Source: Apostichopus japonicus
Taxonomy: Eukaryota > Echinodermata > Holothuroidea > Aspidochirotida > Stichopodidae
Direction: 5' to 3'
Assembly: GCF_037975245.1 (NCBI RefSeq)
Contig: NC_092577.1
Coordinates: 6,665,001 to 6,729,000, forward strand
DNA: 64,000 nt
The notes below the pieces were generated by a model. It made no database searches and had not been told where the DNA came from. It worked only from the letters and a program-made list of their open reading frames with translations. Within the stretch, counting starts at the first letter, position 1, and the number at the start of each line of letters is the position of its first letter. Below are positions 1-13,137 of this stretch, one piece after another. A program made the translations under genes and the position numbers.

Positions 1-3000
1 AACATAGGCATGTAATATAATCTCTAGCACAATTGAGAAGCTGGTATGGCAATCTCCCTGTTCAATGAAATGGTATATCTGCATGAGACAAATGGAAAAT
101 AACTGTAACAAATTTTAATAACACATAACTGCATGAAAAAGTAAACTGCATGAAATTGCTGTATCATTCTATGAGTTTCTCAAAATGATAAAAACTGTTA
201 CTTTGAGCATCTTTATTAACTATTAATTTTGGTGATTCTTTGTGAACTCAACAACTGTATTGGCTGGTCACCAAAACCCTACCAGACTTCATTGTTAATC
301 CTTGTGAAAAAAAGGACTTGGAACACATGTACTGTACTGTTAGTTATCCCATAACAACACAAACTTGTCAAGTCTGGTTGAACTTTCTTACATTTCTCAA
401 TTATTCTAATAGAAACTATTCAATCAATACCAATTATGGCCTACACCTGTGCCAAACATTATTTTCTGACCACTATGGTACTGGAAAATAGGAAAAAGCT
501 AGATCCAAAATTTTAAGATCCGATCGGTAACATAGGCTAGGTCAGTTGTTTCTAAATATCATGACATGATTTTGCATTTAATTGATACAATTCATCCAAA
601 AGAGTCTCTAGTCACTATGTCAACTCGTCTACTACCAACTCGCCCACAATATTTGAATGCCCACAGTTGGATGTCATGCCCCCTAAAGTTCAGTCCTGGC
701 TATGCTTATTATTGATTTTTTATTATTGATTATTAATTAATATATAATTTTTTAGATGTGGGGTATTTTCTTTTGGTGGGGTGACCAATATAAGAAATGT
801 TCTTAGGTAAGGGATCACAACATATATGCTATGTTAGTGCCCCCCCCCCCCATCACTTTACAGCAAATGTTTCAATGTAAGAAAATGATATAGGCCTCCT
901 AGCCTCTATGGGGGAAAAGATATGTCAGAACTGCCCTTGTGATGAAATATATATATGGTAAGTGAAACGCACATGGGGACAAGTTAGGGCCTTACTACTG
1001 TATATACTGCGTACTGTACAATTTACAACAAGAAGCTTTTTAGTGTTATTGGTTGGAGTTTGCTGATAATAGGTATGCATATGTAGAGCATGGGTTGGTG
1101 AGTTAACGAATCGGGGAGTGAACTACTTGGTATAATGGTAGTGAATGAGTTGTTAGTGATCGAGTTGGTAGCTAGTGGACTTGACACCAACAGGGAGAGT
1201 TGACTAGTAGTTGGCGTGTGGACGAGTCTGAGTTGGTAGTGGACTAGTTGGTGTCCAGACTGCATTTCATTTTATACTCACACCGAAGGTACGCCAAGAA
1301 TTTAAAGTACCTTCTAGGCCTAAGACCTAAAGTAAATTCCACGATGAAGTTCTTCAGTTCAGAGTGCACGAAATGCAGGCTGGGTTGGCGTGTCGACGAA
1401 GTGTCTAGAAACTTGACGTAGGCTAGCCTACACCACAGGCTTTCGCAACATTATAGAATATAGTATACTAGCTAATCATACATTTATATCATAATTGTCG
1501 TATAAGTGTGTATTACTGCTACTATAGACTTAACTCCTAGTTTCGGCCTAGCGTTGGCAACAGTTATGCTTACTGAGGCCTAACGTTATTAATTAATAAA
1601 TACTTTCCAGCAAAACATATCGCGGATATTCAAACCTTCCTTGAACATTATGTCAATTATTATTTAATAAAATTTCAGTTGTGATTGAACTTACCGAACT
1701 GACGACATTTTGAAAATGCTTCAGAAGATTTGTTAAGTGATTGAGAATCTTCTTATTTGTTGATAGCCCTTTTACTATCTGCAGTTACGCAATGTACCAC
1801 GTACAACGTACGTACGTATGTACGTGTATACAGTATACATATAATCGGCGGCCGTCGTCTGAATTTTTGATCTCTGATCAGCTGAGCAGACGGTATTCTA
1901 CGGTACGATGATTGGGTAAAAATAATGACGTCATTGGTCAAAGCTGAAAGCTATAGAAAGTAAACAAACAGAAGACTAGAACATTCTCGTCACGCTTACA
2001 TACATGACATGCATAGTGATTTTCAACAAAGTTCGTACAAATTTATGTGACTAATTTATGTTAGTAGAGCGACCATGCAAATTGGTCTGCAACTAACGAA
2101 TTGGTAATGACTAGCTAAATCTAGTCACTGTGACTAGAATTTTGCCATTCGTGACGAACTAATGTTTACAGTGTAGTTATACTTTATTAAGAACCACACC
2201 AACGCGATCTTCGTTTATTCGCAAAAGATATGTGTCATGGAAGGACAAAACTGTGGCCAGTGGAGCATGATACTTTGATTTTACGCAAGAAACCACTAAA
2301 CCCTGAAATTATGTTAAACCTCTCAAAATGAATACTCTGTGCGTTCACCTTACAAATTAAAGTATTTGAATGTTTTCATTTTTTTTTTCTTTTTACCGGT
2401 ACTTTTGAACCGCATGTTTTATCATTATTATTTTTTTTATAGCAATATTTTAGACATGAATGCACTTGTTACAAAAACACAACAACAAGAGAGCACTTTT
2501 AATTACAAAGTTGGAACCTGGTTATTTCCATTAAAAAACGGAGGCCACTTTCCAGGGTTATCATGATACTGGCAAAGCATGTCTCCCACCCCACCCCTAC
2601 CCCACCCACCCCTCTTTCACGGCTCCGTCGCCCGTGACGCGGTAAATGGACGGTATTATCGCAAACATTTGCAGTGAAGTCTACACTAAGTGTCTGTATA
2701 CTGGTGACTTAACCTACAAGTAAATAGACCTAAATATATAGATTGTGGTGTGACTAGTGGGGATTTTACAACACTCGTTTTACCTCTTTTTCAGCAATCC
2801 GATTTTTGTGGTCATATCATTTAAAATTGTATTATTTTCTGGCAAAATCCATTAAAGATCGACCACACACAGATCTGGCATGGGGCCGATATGAATTAAC
2901 CGGGCTGGTGGTAGGGGTATAGGGAGGGTGTGAAACCTTGAACCTTTGTGATAGCATATTAATATTTTATTAGGATTGTTATGATTGCTAAGAGTGTGGT

Positions 3001-3046
3001 AAAATACATAAATGTTGCTAAAGAAGAAAATCGTTATAATACCACC
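1..3046. other. Non-coding stretch, no gene seen
   Basis: AT-rich sequence with no credible exon. Two details stand out. At 1,095-1,260 the motif GAGTTGGTAG and variants recur irregularly. At 2,121-2,137 there is a perfect 17-base palindrome (CTAGTCACTGTGACTAG), inside a looser inverted repeat made of ACGAATTGG-like and CCATTCGT-like flanks. Several C-runs occur near 841 and 2,585. Confidence 0.5.
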
Positions 3047-3054
3047 CTCTCCTT

Positions 3055-3816
3055 CAAGGGCGGCGGAACCGGGGGGCACAGGGGGCACGTGCCCCCCCCC
3101 CCACTTTTCCTCAGGTTAAAAATGTGCCCTTTTTCTACATAAAAATTTCTAAATAAATAAAGAGTTTACAAAGCGAAACCCTTGTCGAATGAAATATTTC
3201 GGGAAGTTTAAATGTTTACTACCACAGGCGAGGAGCCCATTTTTTTTTTGGGGGGGTGGCTATAACGACATGCCCGAAAAATATTACCAAAGTTTTTCGC
3301 GCGCTACGCGCGCGTTCAACACGTTAATATGCATATCATATAGGCATGCGTTGGTTTTTACATCGCATGCCAATAACATACAATCATTTGCCGTGTTATA
3401 ACCCTTCCAAATTGGTTATAATTATTGGGAAAGTCGTTACAATAATAATGATCATAATAATATCAATTGAACCATTAAAAAACACATAGAAAATTATATT
3501 TCTTTCAGTATTTTGACATATTTCATTTGCTTTCATGCATGTATCGATCGCGTGTGCCGGGACTTGGACTTTATAATGATTTTTCAATTTCCCAATTTGC
3601 ACATTAGATATTGCAGTGCTAGTATGCATTGTTTACTTGAGGGGGGAAGGGGGGTGGCGTTGATGGAGTGATGTGTATACGCAAATAAGATAATACAATA
3701 AGAGTTATAAAGGGTACTAAATATCAGGCTGCATCAGTCCAATCGAATTTCTGCAAAGTGCCCTTCGACGTTGGTGCCCCCCCCCCCCCAGATTAAAAGT
3801 GCTTCCGCCGCCCTTG
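3055..3816. mobile_element. Nonautonomous hAT-like DNA transposon, 762 bp
   Basis: The ends are inverted copies of CAAGGGCGGCGGAA (14 bp). Both sides carry an identical 8-base direct repeat, CTCTCCTT (3,047-3,054 and 3,817-3,824). An 8-bp target duplication with short terminal inverted repeats starting CA(G/A) is the hallmark of the hAT superfamily. C/G runs lie just inside both ends. No transposase can be read, so the copy would depend on enzyme from elsewhere. An internal segment at about 3,275-3,370 resembles 11,857-11,945 in the composite element further along. The boundaries are well supported; the superfamily call is inference from the duplication length and the ends. Confidence 0.85.
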
Positions 3817-3824
3817 CTCTCCTT

Positions 3825-6800
3825 ACAGTATGGCGACTCATCAAGCTAAGCTGTTTTTCAGTCTGTCTCAACTAAACCAAATGCCGAGACATTAATACTA
3901 AAACCAGTATGTATTCTGTGAAAATAATATTTGACAGCCCTGCTAATATGTTGTTCATTTCAAAATCTAAGAGAAGGATACTGTGCATATACAAACATAT
4001 TGTCTGTAAGCTTCCTTACTACAGCAAGTTGAGCTTGGCGAGCATGAAATGAAATTATCTGGATTAAAAGGTAACAGATATATAGTGTATAATATCCAAG
4101 TAATATGTTCAAGTCTAGCTCAGTATCATCCTACCTTACACCTGCATTGCACAGCCATATATATATAAAACACCACTCCGGTCATATAAAGAAAATATAT
4201 AGGTTACATACCTCGTATCTAATTAGCATAATAAACGTATATTTACCAAACTGTTGCAAATTTGTTATAATGTAGAAGCTTTTCTTTACAATCGTTTGTT
4301 TTCTGTATCTATTCATTGAGTGGCTGAAAGATGCGCTTAAAAATATTTCATTAATATTTTATATAAAGTAAGGGCCAAAGCGGACATATCAACTCAATGT
4401 ACACATGTAGGCCATATTCTAGAAATATTGATGAACTTTAAACCATTTATTTTTATCGAACAAACCGTTCTTGTGTCAACCTGTCCGCTGCTACAGCATT
4501 GACACTTATTAATTTAAGGTTATTTTATTCATAAAAGGGGTCTCCCTGTTTAGACCCCTCCCAACGGACGCGAGCCATATTTGGACCCCACCCCCCCTTT
4601 CAAAGAATACAATGCAAGAAAGGGTAAACACTTTATGGTGCTGGGAAAAGTCATATCAATGCCTAAAAAAAGTTCTCTGACTATTAAGACGAGGACGAAA
4701 GACGAGGCTTTCCCCGTCACACCAATTCGGCTGGTCACGTGACTGGTTGAAATATCAATAAAGTCAACTCTAAATAATGTCAAATGTTTTATACAGTGAC
4801 GGTGTAAGTATCAAACTTGGGAGAAACAACTAATTTCGGTAAGAAGTATATTACATAAGCGTTTTGAATTCGTTTCAATCTTTGTATCTATATCGAGAGA
4901 GAACACTGGACATTTAACGAAGAGTACTATTTTAGCATATTTTGTGTGAAGAGTGGAAAGGTCCAGTATGGCCTTTCATCATATTCAGCTGTCACGGTTT
5001 CATTTCAATTGGACTTATTGGATCATTATTTGCGGCTTCTTTAAAACCTATTTTTAAATTTATCTCACAAAAATTACATTGTTTTATATTAATTAATGCG
5101 CAACATTTATACCTAAACCGAGGGCGATAACGATAATAGCTAAGTGCATTATGTTGATTCCGGGAACTACATTTAATATCGCAGATTTGATTGGATGCTT
5201 TCATTTACAGAGTTTTCTACTAAGCTCGCACAATGTGTTTTACTCAAAGTAAATATTCAATACGGTGTTTTATTAATCATCCTATGATTATTGTGTAGCT
5301 CATTGTTTGACACGCAAATTATTCTTCTCAATACGAACTTAATTACCCTATTATTTGTGTTCCTGCTAAACAGTCAAACAAATTCAACTGTGAAACACAT
5401 GATGCTAACGATCCAGCAGTGTCCGTTTATGCAAGGCGTTTAATACCGTAATTTACTAATCTGCAGCTAAACAATGGGAATCATGAAACATATTTTTATT
5501 AAATATACATTCACTCCCTACTACCTATAATTAATTGAGAGCTACATAATGTGTTATCTTGTCAGACTCCTACCAACGAGAAAAGCAACTTTAATAAGAA
5601 GATGAACTGAACGTAACAAGAATTAATTTGTATTCATAACTTTGTGTTGTCTATAAACCCTCTCTCTTCAAGTTTCCTTCGATTGGTTTGCATGGGAACA
5701 TGTGGGAATACATTAAACAACCAATGAGAGCAATTTTGCTCATATATAATGGTAAAACTTACATAGAATTGCCAACAATTAAGAACGCAACGTATGCAAC
5801 AACAATGCGTATGACCTAATAAAAATATGTTATTTGGAGGATTTCCCCAATCGATGATTCGTAGTCACTGCTGTACATCTACTGACCTACTTAATGTCTG
5901 TTTCCATGGTTACTTTGACACGTTCACTGACAATGGGCACGTGGTTCGTTTACCTGTTTCTATTCATGATGTTAAACTGGTTCGAGTCATCTATTATTAT
6001 GCTAATGAGATATTTACGGGAGTTCCAGGTGTGGCATTCTTACTATTGACTTGCTTTAGAACATAAATTGTTTGAATCAATCGTCTGTATAATGTAAGCG
6101 CTGCATATATTTGTACAGAAAACTATTGTAGAAGTAGAATATGCCTACTGTGTGTACTAAAACGGTGATGATGTTATCGGGTAAAAACATGGAATGGATT
6201 TGATGGGCTCTCTGAAAACATACAAATGAATCTCTCTGAGGGGAGGGCGAAGGGAGGGGCAGTTGCGGGAGCAGGTGTAGGGTGTCTGAAGGGTGGAGGA
6301 GGTTAGACTAAACTTACAGACGAGCATACTGAAACACGGGGATTGGGAAAAAGCATTGATAGTCTAGAAAGTGAATAATCATAGATCTGTATTTCATTTT
6401 TATTTATAATCCGACCAAGCTCTGCTGCCAACGTATAATACTTTTCATTGATACATTTTCCGTGGTTACAAGTTACTCCTGGAATGCCATTTAGAATTTG
6501 ACATGCTGATTAATTTTCATTTATATGGTATTTTATTTAAGGTATAACTGAATATATTTTTCCCTGTTTCTTTGGAGTGTCGGGTGAGGCGGGATTGGGC
6601 GACTTAAAATTTCTTTCATTATTTTTAGTAACACGTCATACACTGTGGATCATATCAACTGATAACATTAACGTGAATGTGTAAAGATGGAAATGGGAAA
6701 CTTTTCATGAGGTTGGTCTGAGGAACTGATGAAGGCGAGAGGAGTAGCGATATATTAAACTGAATACATTCGTTGTGTAACCTATTTGACTCATGAATCT

Positions 6801-6880
6801 TGTCTCAGAAAAATAAATAAATTAATGTATTAGCGAGGTTTACGTCTCTGTCTATAAAACTACAATATATTCTTAGTAGG
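3825..6880. other. Non-coding stretch, no gene seen
   Basis: AT-rich, without a recognisable exon or mobile element. Open frames here are short, of random composition and without matching splice signals. A pyrimidine-rich fragment at 4,545-4,610 resembles the C-rich ends of the hAT-like elements, but I find no partner end. Confidence 0.4.
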
Positions 6881-6900
6881 ACTATGTGAAGGAAACAATG

Positions 6901-7200
6901 GACATGAAGAAACAAAGAAAACACAGGTAATTGATAATGGAGCTGGAGATAATGATAACAAACCGCTCGGTGAAAGGAACAAAGAGGGTGATGATAGGGT
7001 TAGGATGGGAGGAGGGTAAAAATACATTGAAAAGGGAAACTGCTAAGAACAAAGAGTGTAATCAATGTTATAGCTGAAGGGGGTAGGTAGGGTAACAATG
7101 GATTGGTAAATAGGAGGTATCGGGAATATATTGAGTGAAACCGGTGTTCGAATGGGTTATAATTAAGGGTTGGGGTTGGGGTGAGGGATTCAATTACACT
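6901..7200 (+). other. C-depleted, G-rich strand-skewed segment
   Basis: By hand count the plus strand of this 300-base stretch holds about 99 G against 25 C, a GC skew near +0.6. No reading frame or repeat unit explains it. It is the first of three strongly skewed blocks around the NLR LRR exon. Confidence 0.6.
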
Positions 7201-7860
7201 AAATTGTATAGGGCACAGCAGGGACATCATGATCGAATCAAGTATCTCGTAATATTTATACGAGGACTATTAAAATATTAAACCGTTTTTGTTCAAAGTT
7301 ATCAATTATAAAAAGACGAAGCTCGCAATAACTTTAAATTATTGTTTAAAATTATGAAAAATAATGAGAATAAATATAAATTTAGCTCATTTTTTGTCAA
7401 ATTGTTTTTCAAACTAAAAAGAAGAAATTGATGTAGTTTTAAATGCATTAAATCTTTCCTCTGCAATTTATGAGATACATATTTGCCTTTAATAATTTTA
7501 GGTAGTACAAAATACAATTTAACTTTATAATTAACTCCATTACAATTATTTATTCCCCTTTTTGATAAATTTTATTTATTAACTTATTTTGAATAACTAT
7601 TTTTTAAACTGCGACAACTAAAACTGTTTTATTGGTTGCTTGTGTGGTATTAATTTCAGTTTTAGCAGAGAGTAGAGTATTATAATCTGATTACATCGGA
7701 TTTATGTATAGATTCATAGGTTTTTGCTATTTTATTGCCATCATTTTACTTCTTTTATATTTATAACGACTTTCAATCTCTTTCGTTGAAAAACAAAATC
7801 TTAAATAGATTGAACATAATTCAAAAACAAATATTTTGGAGGTTTCAGCTTGAAAATTCA

Positions 7861-8160
7861 CATTTATTACTTATAAACTCAAAAACCCTATTTTAAAACT
7901 CATTCAAACAACCTTGTCTATATATCTCTTATTTTGTCCTAATAAACATTTCTGTCATTCTAAAACCTATTTCTTATTTAAATTTTAACAATAACTAAAC
8001 AAAGAATATTTTAAACAACCCCCACCCACCCCACCCCTCTTTTACCAACACTCTCTTAAAATATTACCTATTAATCTATTATATTTTGTTTTATTTATTA
8101 TAACATCCTACATAATTCCTTTCGCGATGTCCTAATTATTCAAATAAATCCAACTAAACT
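7861..8160 (-). other. Nearly G-free segment flanking the LRR exon
   Basis: By hand count the plus strand here has about 8 G and 70 C in 300 bases, a GC skew near -0.8. It ends about 120 bases before the LRR exon. It includes a C-rich run at 8,018-8,037 and is otherwise A/T. It is not an inverted copy of the oppositely skewed block on the other side of the exon. Confidence 0.65.
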
Positions 8161-8281
8161 CAAAAATTACAGCAGACTTTACATTGTCTGTTGTTCGTTT
8201 AATATTGATAACTTATATTAATTAAATTAATTCCCTGTTTAACTGTCATGATGATTCTATCATCTACACCGGAATACTTAC

Positions 8282-8490
8282 TCCAGCTTCTTCAAGCTTG
8301 TACACTGTGAGGAGTAAGACAAGATGGCCGCCAACTCTTCATTAGTTAGTATCCTGCCTTCGTCACCGATCACCAGCTCCTGGAGAGAACTCAGGATAGA
8401 GAGAGAGAGACCAGACTCAAGGATAAGGTTCAGACCAGACTCATCAACTCTAGGAGAGCAGTCTACTAGATACACACAGGAGATAGGAAT
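8282..8490 (-). CDS. NLR leucine-rich-repeat-region exon
   Basis: This is an internal exon of 69 codons plus two bases. Read on the minus strand, a pyrimidine-rich acceptor (TTCATTCTAG) precedes 8,490 and a strong donor (GTAAGTATT) follows 8,282. The peptide opens IPISCVYLVDCSPRVD and contains the LRR-like stretches LSILSSLQELVI and SQCTSLKKLE. In echinoderm NLRs the segment after the NACHT module and before the repeats reads this way, as far as I remember the family. LRRs of such receptors sense ligand or hold the ATPase domain inactive. The exon begins in phase 0, and the only NACHT exon in the window ends in phase 0, so the two are splice-compatible. No further LRR exon was found below 8,282. 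It could instead belong to a paralogous NLR whose NACHT exon is elsewhere or lost. The flanking DNA has extreme strand skew while this exon is balanced. Confidence 0.7.
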
Positions 8491-8520
8491 CTAGAATGAA
8501 AGAATATAGTTACTGATAAT

Positions 8521-8940
8521 AGAGTAGATAGAGATAAATAGATTGCATTTGGTTAGGATTAGAATAATTATTATGATATTATAAATAATAAAAATAACAA
8601 AATAAAAATAAAGGAGAGTAAAGCGACAAACTAGGACATTTAGGTGGTGTTTATTTGTAAAAAGGAATTTAGTTAAAACGGAAACAAAGGATTCATTTTA
8701 AGGGGAGACAAATATTAACAGAAATAATTAGATTTGATTAGAGGAAAATAAAGTGGTAATGTAAGATTAAAGGGTTAGTTTCATTGTTTTACAATTAAAT
8801 GATTAATTAAAGGTTTTATAGCAAGTAAGGTTTAATAAAGTTAGAATGTGAGGCTACATATTTTAATTTATTAGTTATAATAGGAAACCAATTTCTGTGA
8901 CGGGTTGAGAATTTTATAAAAAAAATGGGTAATCAAGAAT
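8521..8940 (+). other. Nearly C-free segment flanking the LRR exon
   Basis: By hand count the plus strand has about 83 G and 21 C in 420 bases, a GC skew near +0.6, the opposite sign to the block below the exon. The sequence is purine-rich (A and G) with no tandem unit and no coding signal. Confidence 0.65.
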
Positions 8941-10657
8941 TGAGATTATTCTATCTTTTTTGAAAAAGGTATTGATCACATGTATTTGTGTTTTAATTTA
9001 GAACAGAAGAAAACTGTAATTTAAATGACAATATTAGTCACTAATGTGAGAGGAATTATGAAAAGGAAACTTCCAATTTAACTAATACCAGGCTTTTATG
9101 AAGTTTAAGGAGATTTGGAAGAATTATATTTAAATCAATAGGTTGTTTCTTATAATTGAAATGCAATTTAAAGAAGCAGATGTAGATGAGTCAAATTCAA
9201 GTTTTAAGAGAGAAGGTTGATGAGGTTTAAACTCAAATTTTAATATACAAATTATTTAATAAATTGATCCAAATCCTACTATTCTGCTTGAATTATAATT
9301 ATTTCCAATTAATACGATTTGTGTAAAAGATGATGTCTATCTGTGTTTAGTTATCAAATTCATTTCTAAGTTACGGTTTGAGTGTGACATAACTTCTAGT
9401 GGATTTTTTTTTTAAATGTAACAATTTTCTTTGTTTGCGCATGTAGATATTCCTAAATTGGGTAACGCTTATGATCTTAACTTTATAAACGTTATCATTT
9501 CTTCCAATTAAATAGTACCATCCGCTTTTTATATTTGTTTACAAATACTATTGTTATCTTGAACACTTCATATCCTTGAGGGTTTAATTATACTAATTAA
9601 TTATTACTTTTAAGTCTAATTAGGTTGATTGGATCTTAATGAAATATATTCTGTTACTATGGAGTTTAGAGGGTGTAAATATCGATTTACAAACACGAGA
9701 GATAAATCAGTTAATTAAAAGTTTAATAAGAGGATGGCGCCTTTTAAAACGAACGTTAGAGGTACGGCTCTGGCGAACGTTGCAGCAGCGTAAAAGAAGT
9801 GGCGCAATTTCAATAAAAAAAAAAAAATAAATATCAAGTAGCCCTAAGTCTGTTGGCTTGGAAATGAATTACGGCTTTTATAATTAAGTGGGCAAAATTA
9901 AGACAAAACCAGTTGTGAGTAGAACACCAAGATCTAGTTGCTGCTGGAAAGACATGGACGAAAGATTTCTTTTTAATAACTATTTATTGCATTTTATTAT
10001 TATTAAACTTAAATTGGAAACCTGTTTTTATAGCGGCTCAAAGCTCTAGGCCCTATACAGTATTTAACAAACCTATATTCCACATAAAGTGTCAGGTGTA
10101 TTTGCAGGAGTTATGTCATTCAACTAATAATCAGTTATTAAATAACATTATTTTAGTCAGCCTGCTCGGTACAAACTACAGGTTTCTCACAAAATTGGCT
10201 CAAATTTCCGACCTGGTAGATTTAGTAAGTTTGGTGATTACACTACTATGTGTGGAATATTATAGATTGACTTGTATTAATGCCTATAAGGCTATGTTAT
10301 GTACGATTAAAATTGAGTTGAACAATTTTTTTTGTGTGATTTAAGACTTTTGAATGGATAAAAAAGTTTCTACAGTTTGTCTATGGCTACCTTTTCTTAG
10401 CTAGTATGAAGTAATTGTTTTCAAAGTAAAGGATAGGCATCAGCTCACCGAGAATGTTAGTCGCAGGTTTTATTCTTTGCTTAATTTAAGATTCCTAAAG
10501 AAAACTCAGTGTCTCTATTGTATTTTATTCAATTCCTTTATAGTTTAGATATGCTTTAACATGGACTTATCTGATAATCAGTCAACAACTAGGCTAAGAT
10601 TTTTATTATTTATCGGTTAGATTGCTAAGCATGTCCTCCCGCTAAAAGTATATGAAT
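8941..10657. other. Non-coding stretch, no convincing gene
   Basis: AT-rich. The C-depletion fades out by about 9,250. A 63-codon open frame at 9,639-9,830 runs into a poly(A) stretch and is GC-richer than its surroundings. It has no recognisable motif, so I do not call it a gene. Confidence 0.35.
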
Positions 10658-10703
10658 TCTAGCTTTTCTCGGGTGATGTTTGAGATTTCTAACATAGCCG
10701 AAC
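10658..10703 (+). repeat. Direct repeat, left copy
   Basis: A segment around CGGGTGATGTTTGAGATTT is repeated at 13,227-13,272 with about 85% identity. The two copies bracket the composite hAT-like element and may be remnants of an older tandem duplication split by insertion. Confidence 0.6.
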
Positions 10704-11023
10704 TTTATAACTAGTCTAGCCTATAGCCTACCTATGTTTGGCCTGACCTTTGTACACATCCTAGCCTATGCCTCTATACCATACCGTCAAATTATCTCAC
10801 TGATCAATAATTACTGTTTAGCTATTAACAGCGGTTCCTCTCCATTAAATAATCCATCTTAATAACAAGCCAATGGTAACACACAACTCCCACGAATAGT
10901 CTACGTACTCTGCAACTCCACTAATATAACACTTAACCATTCATTGTCAGTGTCAGTGATAGATACTATATATGTCAGGTGCGTATCCAGGGGGGGGGGC
11001 GTTGGGGCGCGCGCCCCCCGGGT

Positions 11024-11148
11024 AAGAAAAAGAGAAGAGAAAAAAAGAGAAGAAAAAAGGAAAAAAAGAGGGGAAAATAGAGGAGAAGGAGAGGAAGGAA
11101 GGGAAAAGAAAAAGAAGAAAGAGAGAAAAAGGAGAAAAAGAGGGAGTA
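11024..11148 (+). repeat. Polypurine (GA) tract
   Basis: About 125 bases are almost pure A and G on the plus strand, with only a few T. Pyrimidine-rich frames on the other strand translate to runs of S, F and L and are not genes. Such tracts can form triplex (H-DNA) structures. It lies just inside the left end of the composite element. Confidence 0.8.
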
Positions 11149-11527
11149 AAAGCAAAACGCGAAGACACCGGGAAGAGAAATAGGAACAGTGACAGCATTA
11201 GAGCGCTGAAGGGTAGCCAGTGACGGATCAATGATTTCGTAAAAGTGTGACTCACCTTACCCCTTACACCGACAACTCCATTTTTTGACGTTTCCATTTT
11301 CCTCTCTCACTAATGATATATATATATACTATATATGGTCTATCATAACGCGTGTGTAGAATTGTGCTATGAAACCAACTGTGGCTGGTCTCGAACTCGA
11401 TCGTGTCGTCGGGGAACATGACGCATTTTGGGATGGGGCGACCGCCCGCCCCCCCCCCCATTCAGCATTTTTTAAATGATATCGCTAAGTAATTTCAAAA
11501 TAGAAAGTGCTTAGAGGCAACTTACAA

Positions 11528-11712
11528 GGCCTGGGAAGTGTCATTTCCAGCGATCTGGGAGACCGTTTCGGCCACAATTTGCTTGTACGCTTCGCGCTAA
11601 CAAATGGTCCTGGGTAGTGCAATTTCCAGCGACCTGGGAGGCATTTTCGGCCAAAATTTTCATGTACGCTTCGCGCCAACCTATGGTGGCGCTACGCTTA
11701 GATAATTTGCCT
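11528..11712 (+). repeat. Tandem pair of the TGTACGC...GGTGGCGCTACGC module
   Basis: Two adjacent copies (about 11,528 and 11,608) share the order CTGGGA, CATTTCCAGCGA, CTGGGAG, then TGTACGCTTCGCGC. The second continues into GGTGGCGCTACGCTTAGATA. Further copies lie at 12,327-12,425 and 13,029-13,137. The order of shared blocks shows they are family members of one repeat. Confidence 0.7.
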
Positions 11713-12326
11713 ACAGGCTTCGCCCCTCCCTTGGCAAATTCCTCGCTACGCGCCTGTTCGAATTTGTAACGCAAACAGCAGATATCACATCATATCAGTG
11801 AGCATGAAAATGGCGTTCCAGGATGAAAAGCCTCAAAACTGTCCGACTTGCCTGAAAAAATAACCAAAACTTTTTAAAACTTGTTCAACGTGTTCATGTC
11901 AATATCATATAAGCAAGCATCGATTATTACATCGCATGCCATCATGTACCGTACGGTACGTTAAAATTGCGCAGTATACCGCGGGATGCTAATGTAAACA
12001 ACGACATGTCTCATGTAGATGTATAAAAAGCATGGAGGTCCAATTATGTCAAAACTCTCTTTTACATTAGTAATGGCGAATTAGGGCCTGCACCCCCGCC
12101 GCGCAGTGGCGGAGCGTCCATATGGTCAGGGGGGCGGATGCCCCCCCCCCCCCCTGACGGACTCAAATGGACTGCTGGCGCCTTTTTCAGCTCTTTACCA
12201 CTTTTTAATTATTCTATATTATTGAATTTTTTATTGCGCTCTCATTTACTTATTGACATTTGTCACATTTTGTTGGTGTAATTTGGCGATGACACCTTAC
12301 TCTTCGTTTATCTGCAAATTAGCCAG

Positions 12327-12425
12327 GCCCGGAAAGGGTCATTTCCTGCGATCTAGGGAGTATCTTTACTCAAAAATTGTCTGTACGCTACGCGCCAACC
12401 AGTGGTGGCGCTCCGCTTAGATAGT
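12327..12425 (+). repeat. Third copy of the composite-element module
   Basis: This is colinear with the 11.5 kb pair: GGCCCGGAAAGGGTCATTTCC, then a GATCTAGGGAG block, TGTACGCTACGCGCCAACC and GGTGGCGCTCCGCTTAGATA. Confidence 0.7.
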
Positions 12426-13028
12426 GTCGAAAGCGCCCCTTCAGACCATTCTCGCCACTCCTGACCAATACCCCTAGCTCCGCCAATGCCGCCGCGCCTC
12501 CTACGCCTATGTGTGTAGTGTTTGGTTTCGGAAATATCTGCTATTTTTTCATTTCCTTCAACCAAGTTTTAAAATAGCCGTTATAACAGGTTTTAATATT
12601 TGTACACCAATAAATTAACTGTGTCTGAATTTTCGAAAATTTCTGACCAACATTCTACATCACAGTTCCCTCTTCTCGTGCAATTTTGACCGGTCTGTTA
12701 GGGGTTGAAGGAAGTTTTTTTCTATATTGGTTGTCCATAGATGAAATTTGTACAAGATTATGGGTATGTTTTGAAATGAGTTTATTCACGAGAAATGTGA
12801 ATTTTCAAATTCTGAACAAATATGGGGCTTAAAACCTTGAAAAGTGGGGCTGACGGGTATTGTGGGCCGCGACGTAGAATCACCTACAAAAGCAAAGACC
12901 CACAGGAGATGCGATCAGGTCGAACATGATGTGTGCCGGGTTGACAATCTTCAAAAAGGTTATGGATGGAAAAAAAAACTATTAGGAAATACTTGGTTCT
13001 CAGGCAAAAAGTGTACATCTGGTTGGTC

Positions 13029-13137
13029 ATTTCAAGCCCGAGAAGTGCCGTTTTCGGTGATCTGGGGGGTTTCAAAACAAGAAATTTTCTTGTACGCTGC
13101 TCGCCAACCGATGGTGGCGCTCCGCTTAGATAGTAAT
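13029..13137 (+). repeat. Fourth copy of the composite-element module
   Basis: The same block order (TTTCAAGCCCGAGAAGTGC, GATCTGGGG, TGTACGCTGCTCGCCAACC, GGTGGCGCTCCGCTTAGATA) runs directly into the right end of the composite element. The module therefore probably forms the natural end of this transposon family. Confidence 0.7.

Noticed and set aside
9639-9830. A 63-codon frame ending in poly(A)
   Set aside because: The start of the peptide is not supported, there is no splice context and no motif. A retrocopy tail is possible but unproven.
10901-11297. Overlapping frames rich in S/F/L or K/R/E
   Set aside because: They come from the polypurine tract and G/C runs at the hAT-like end, with no conserved motif.
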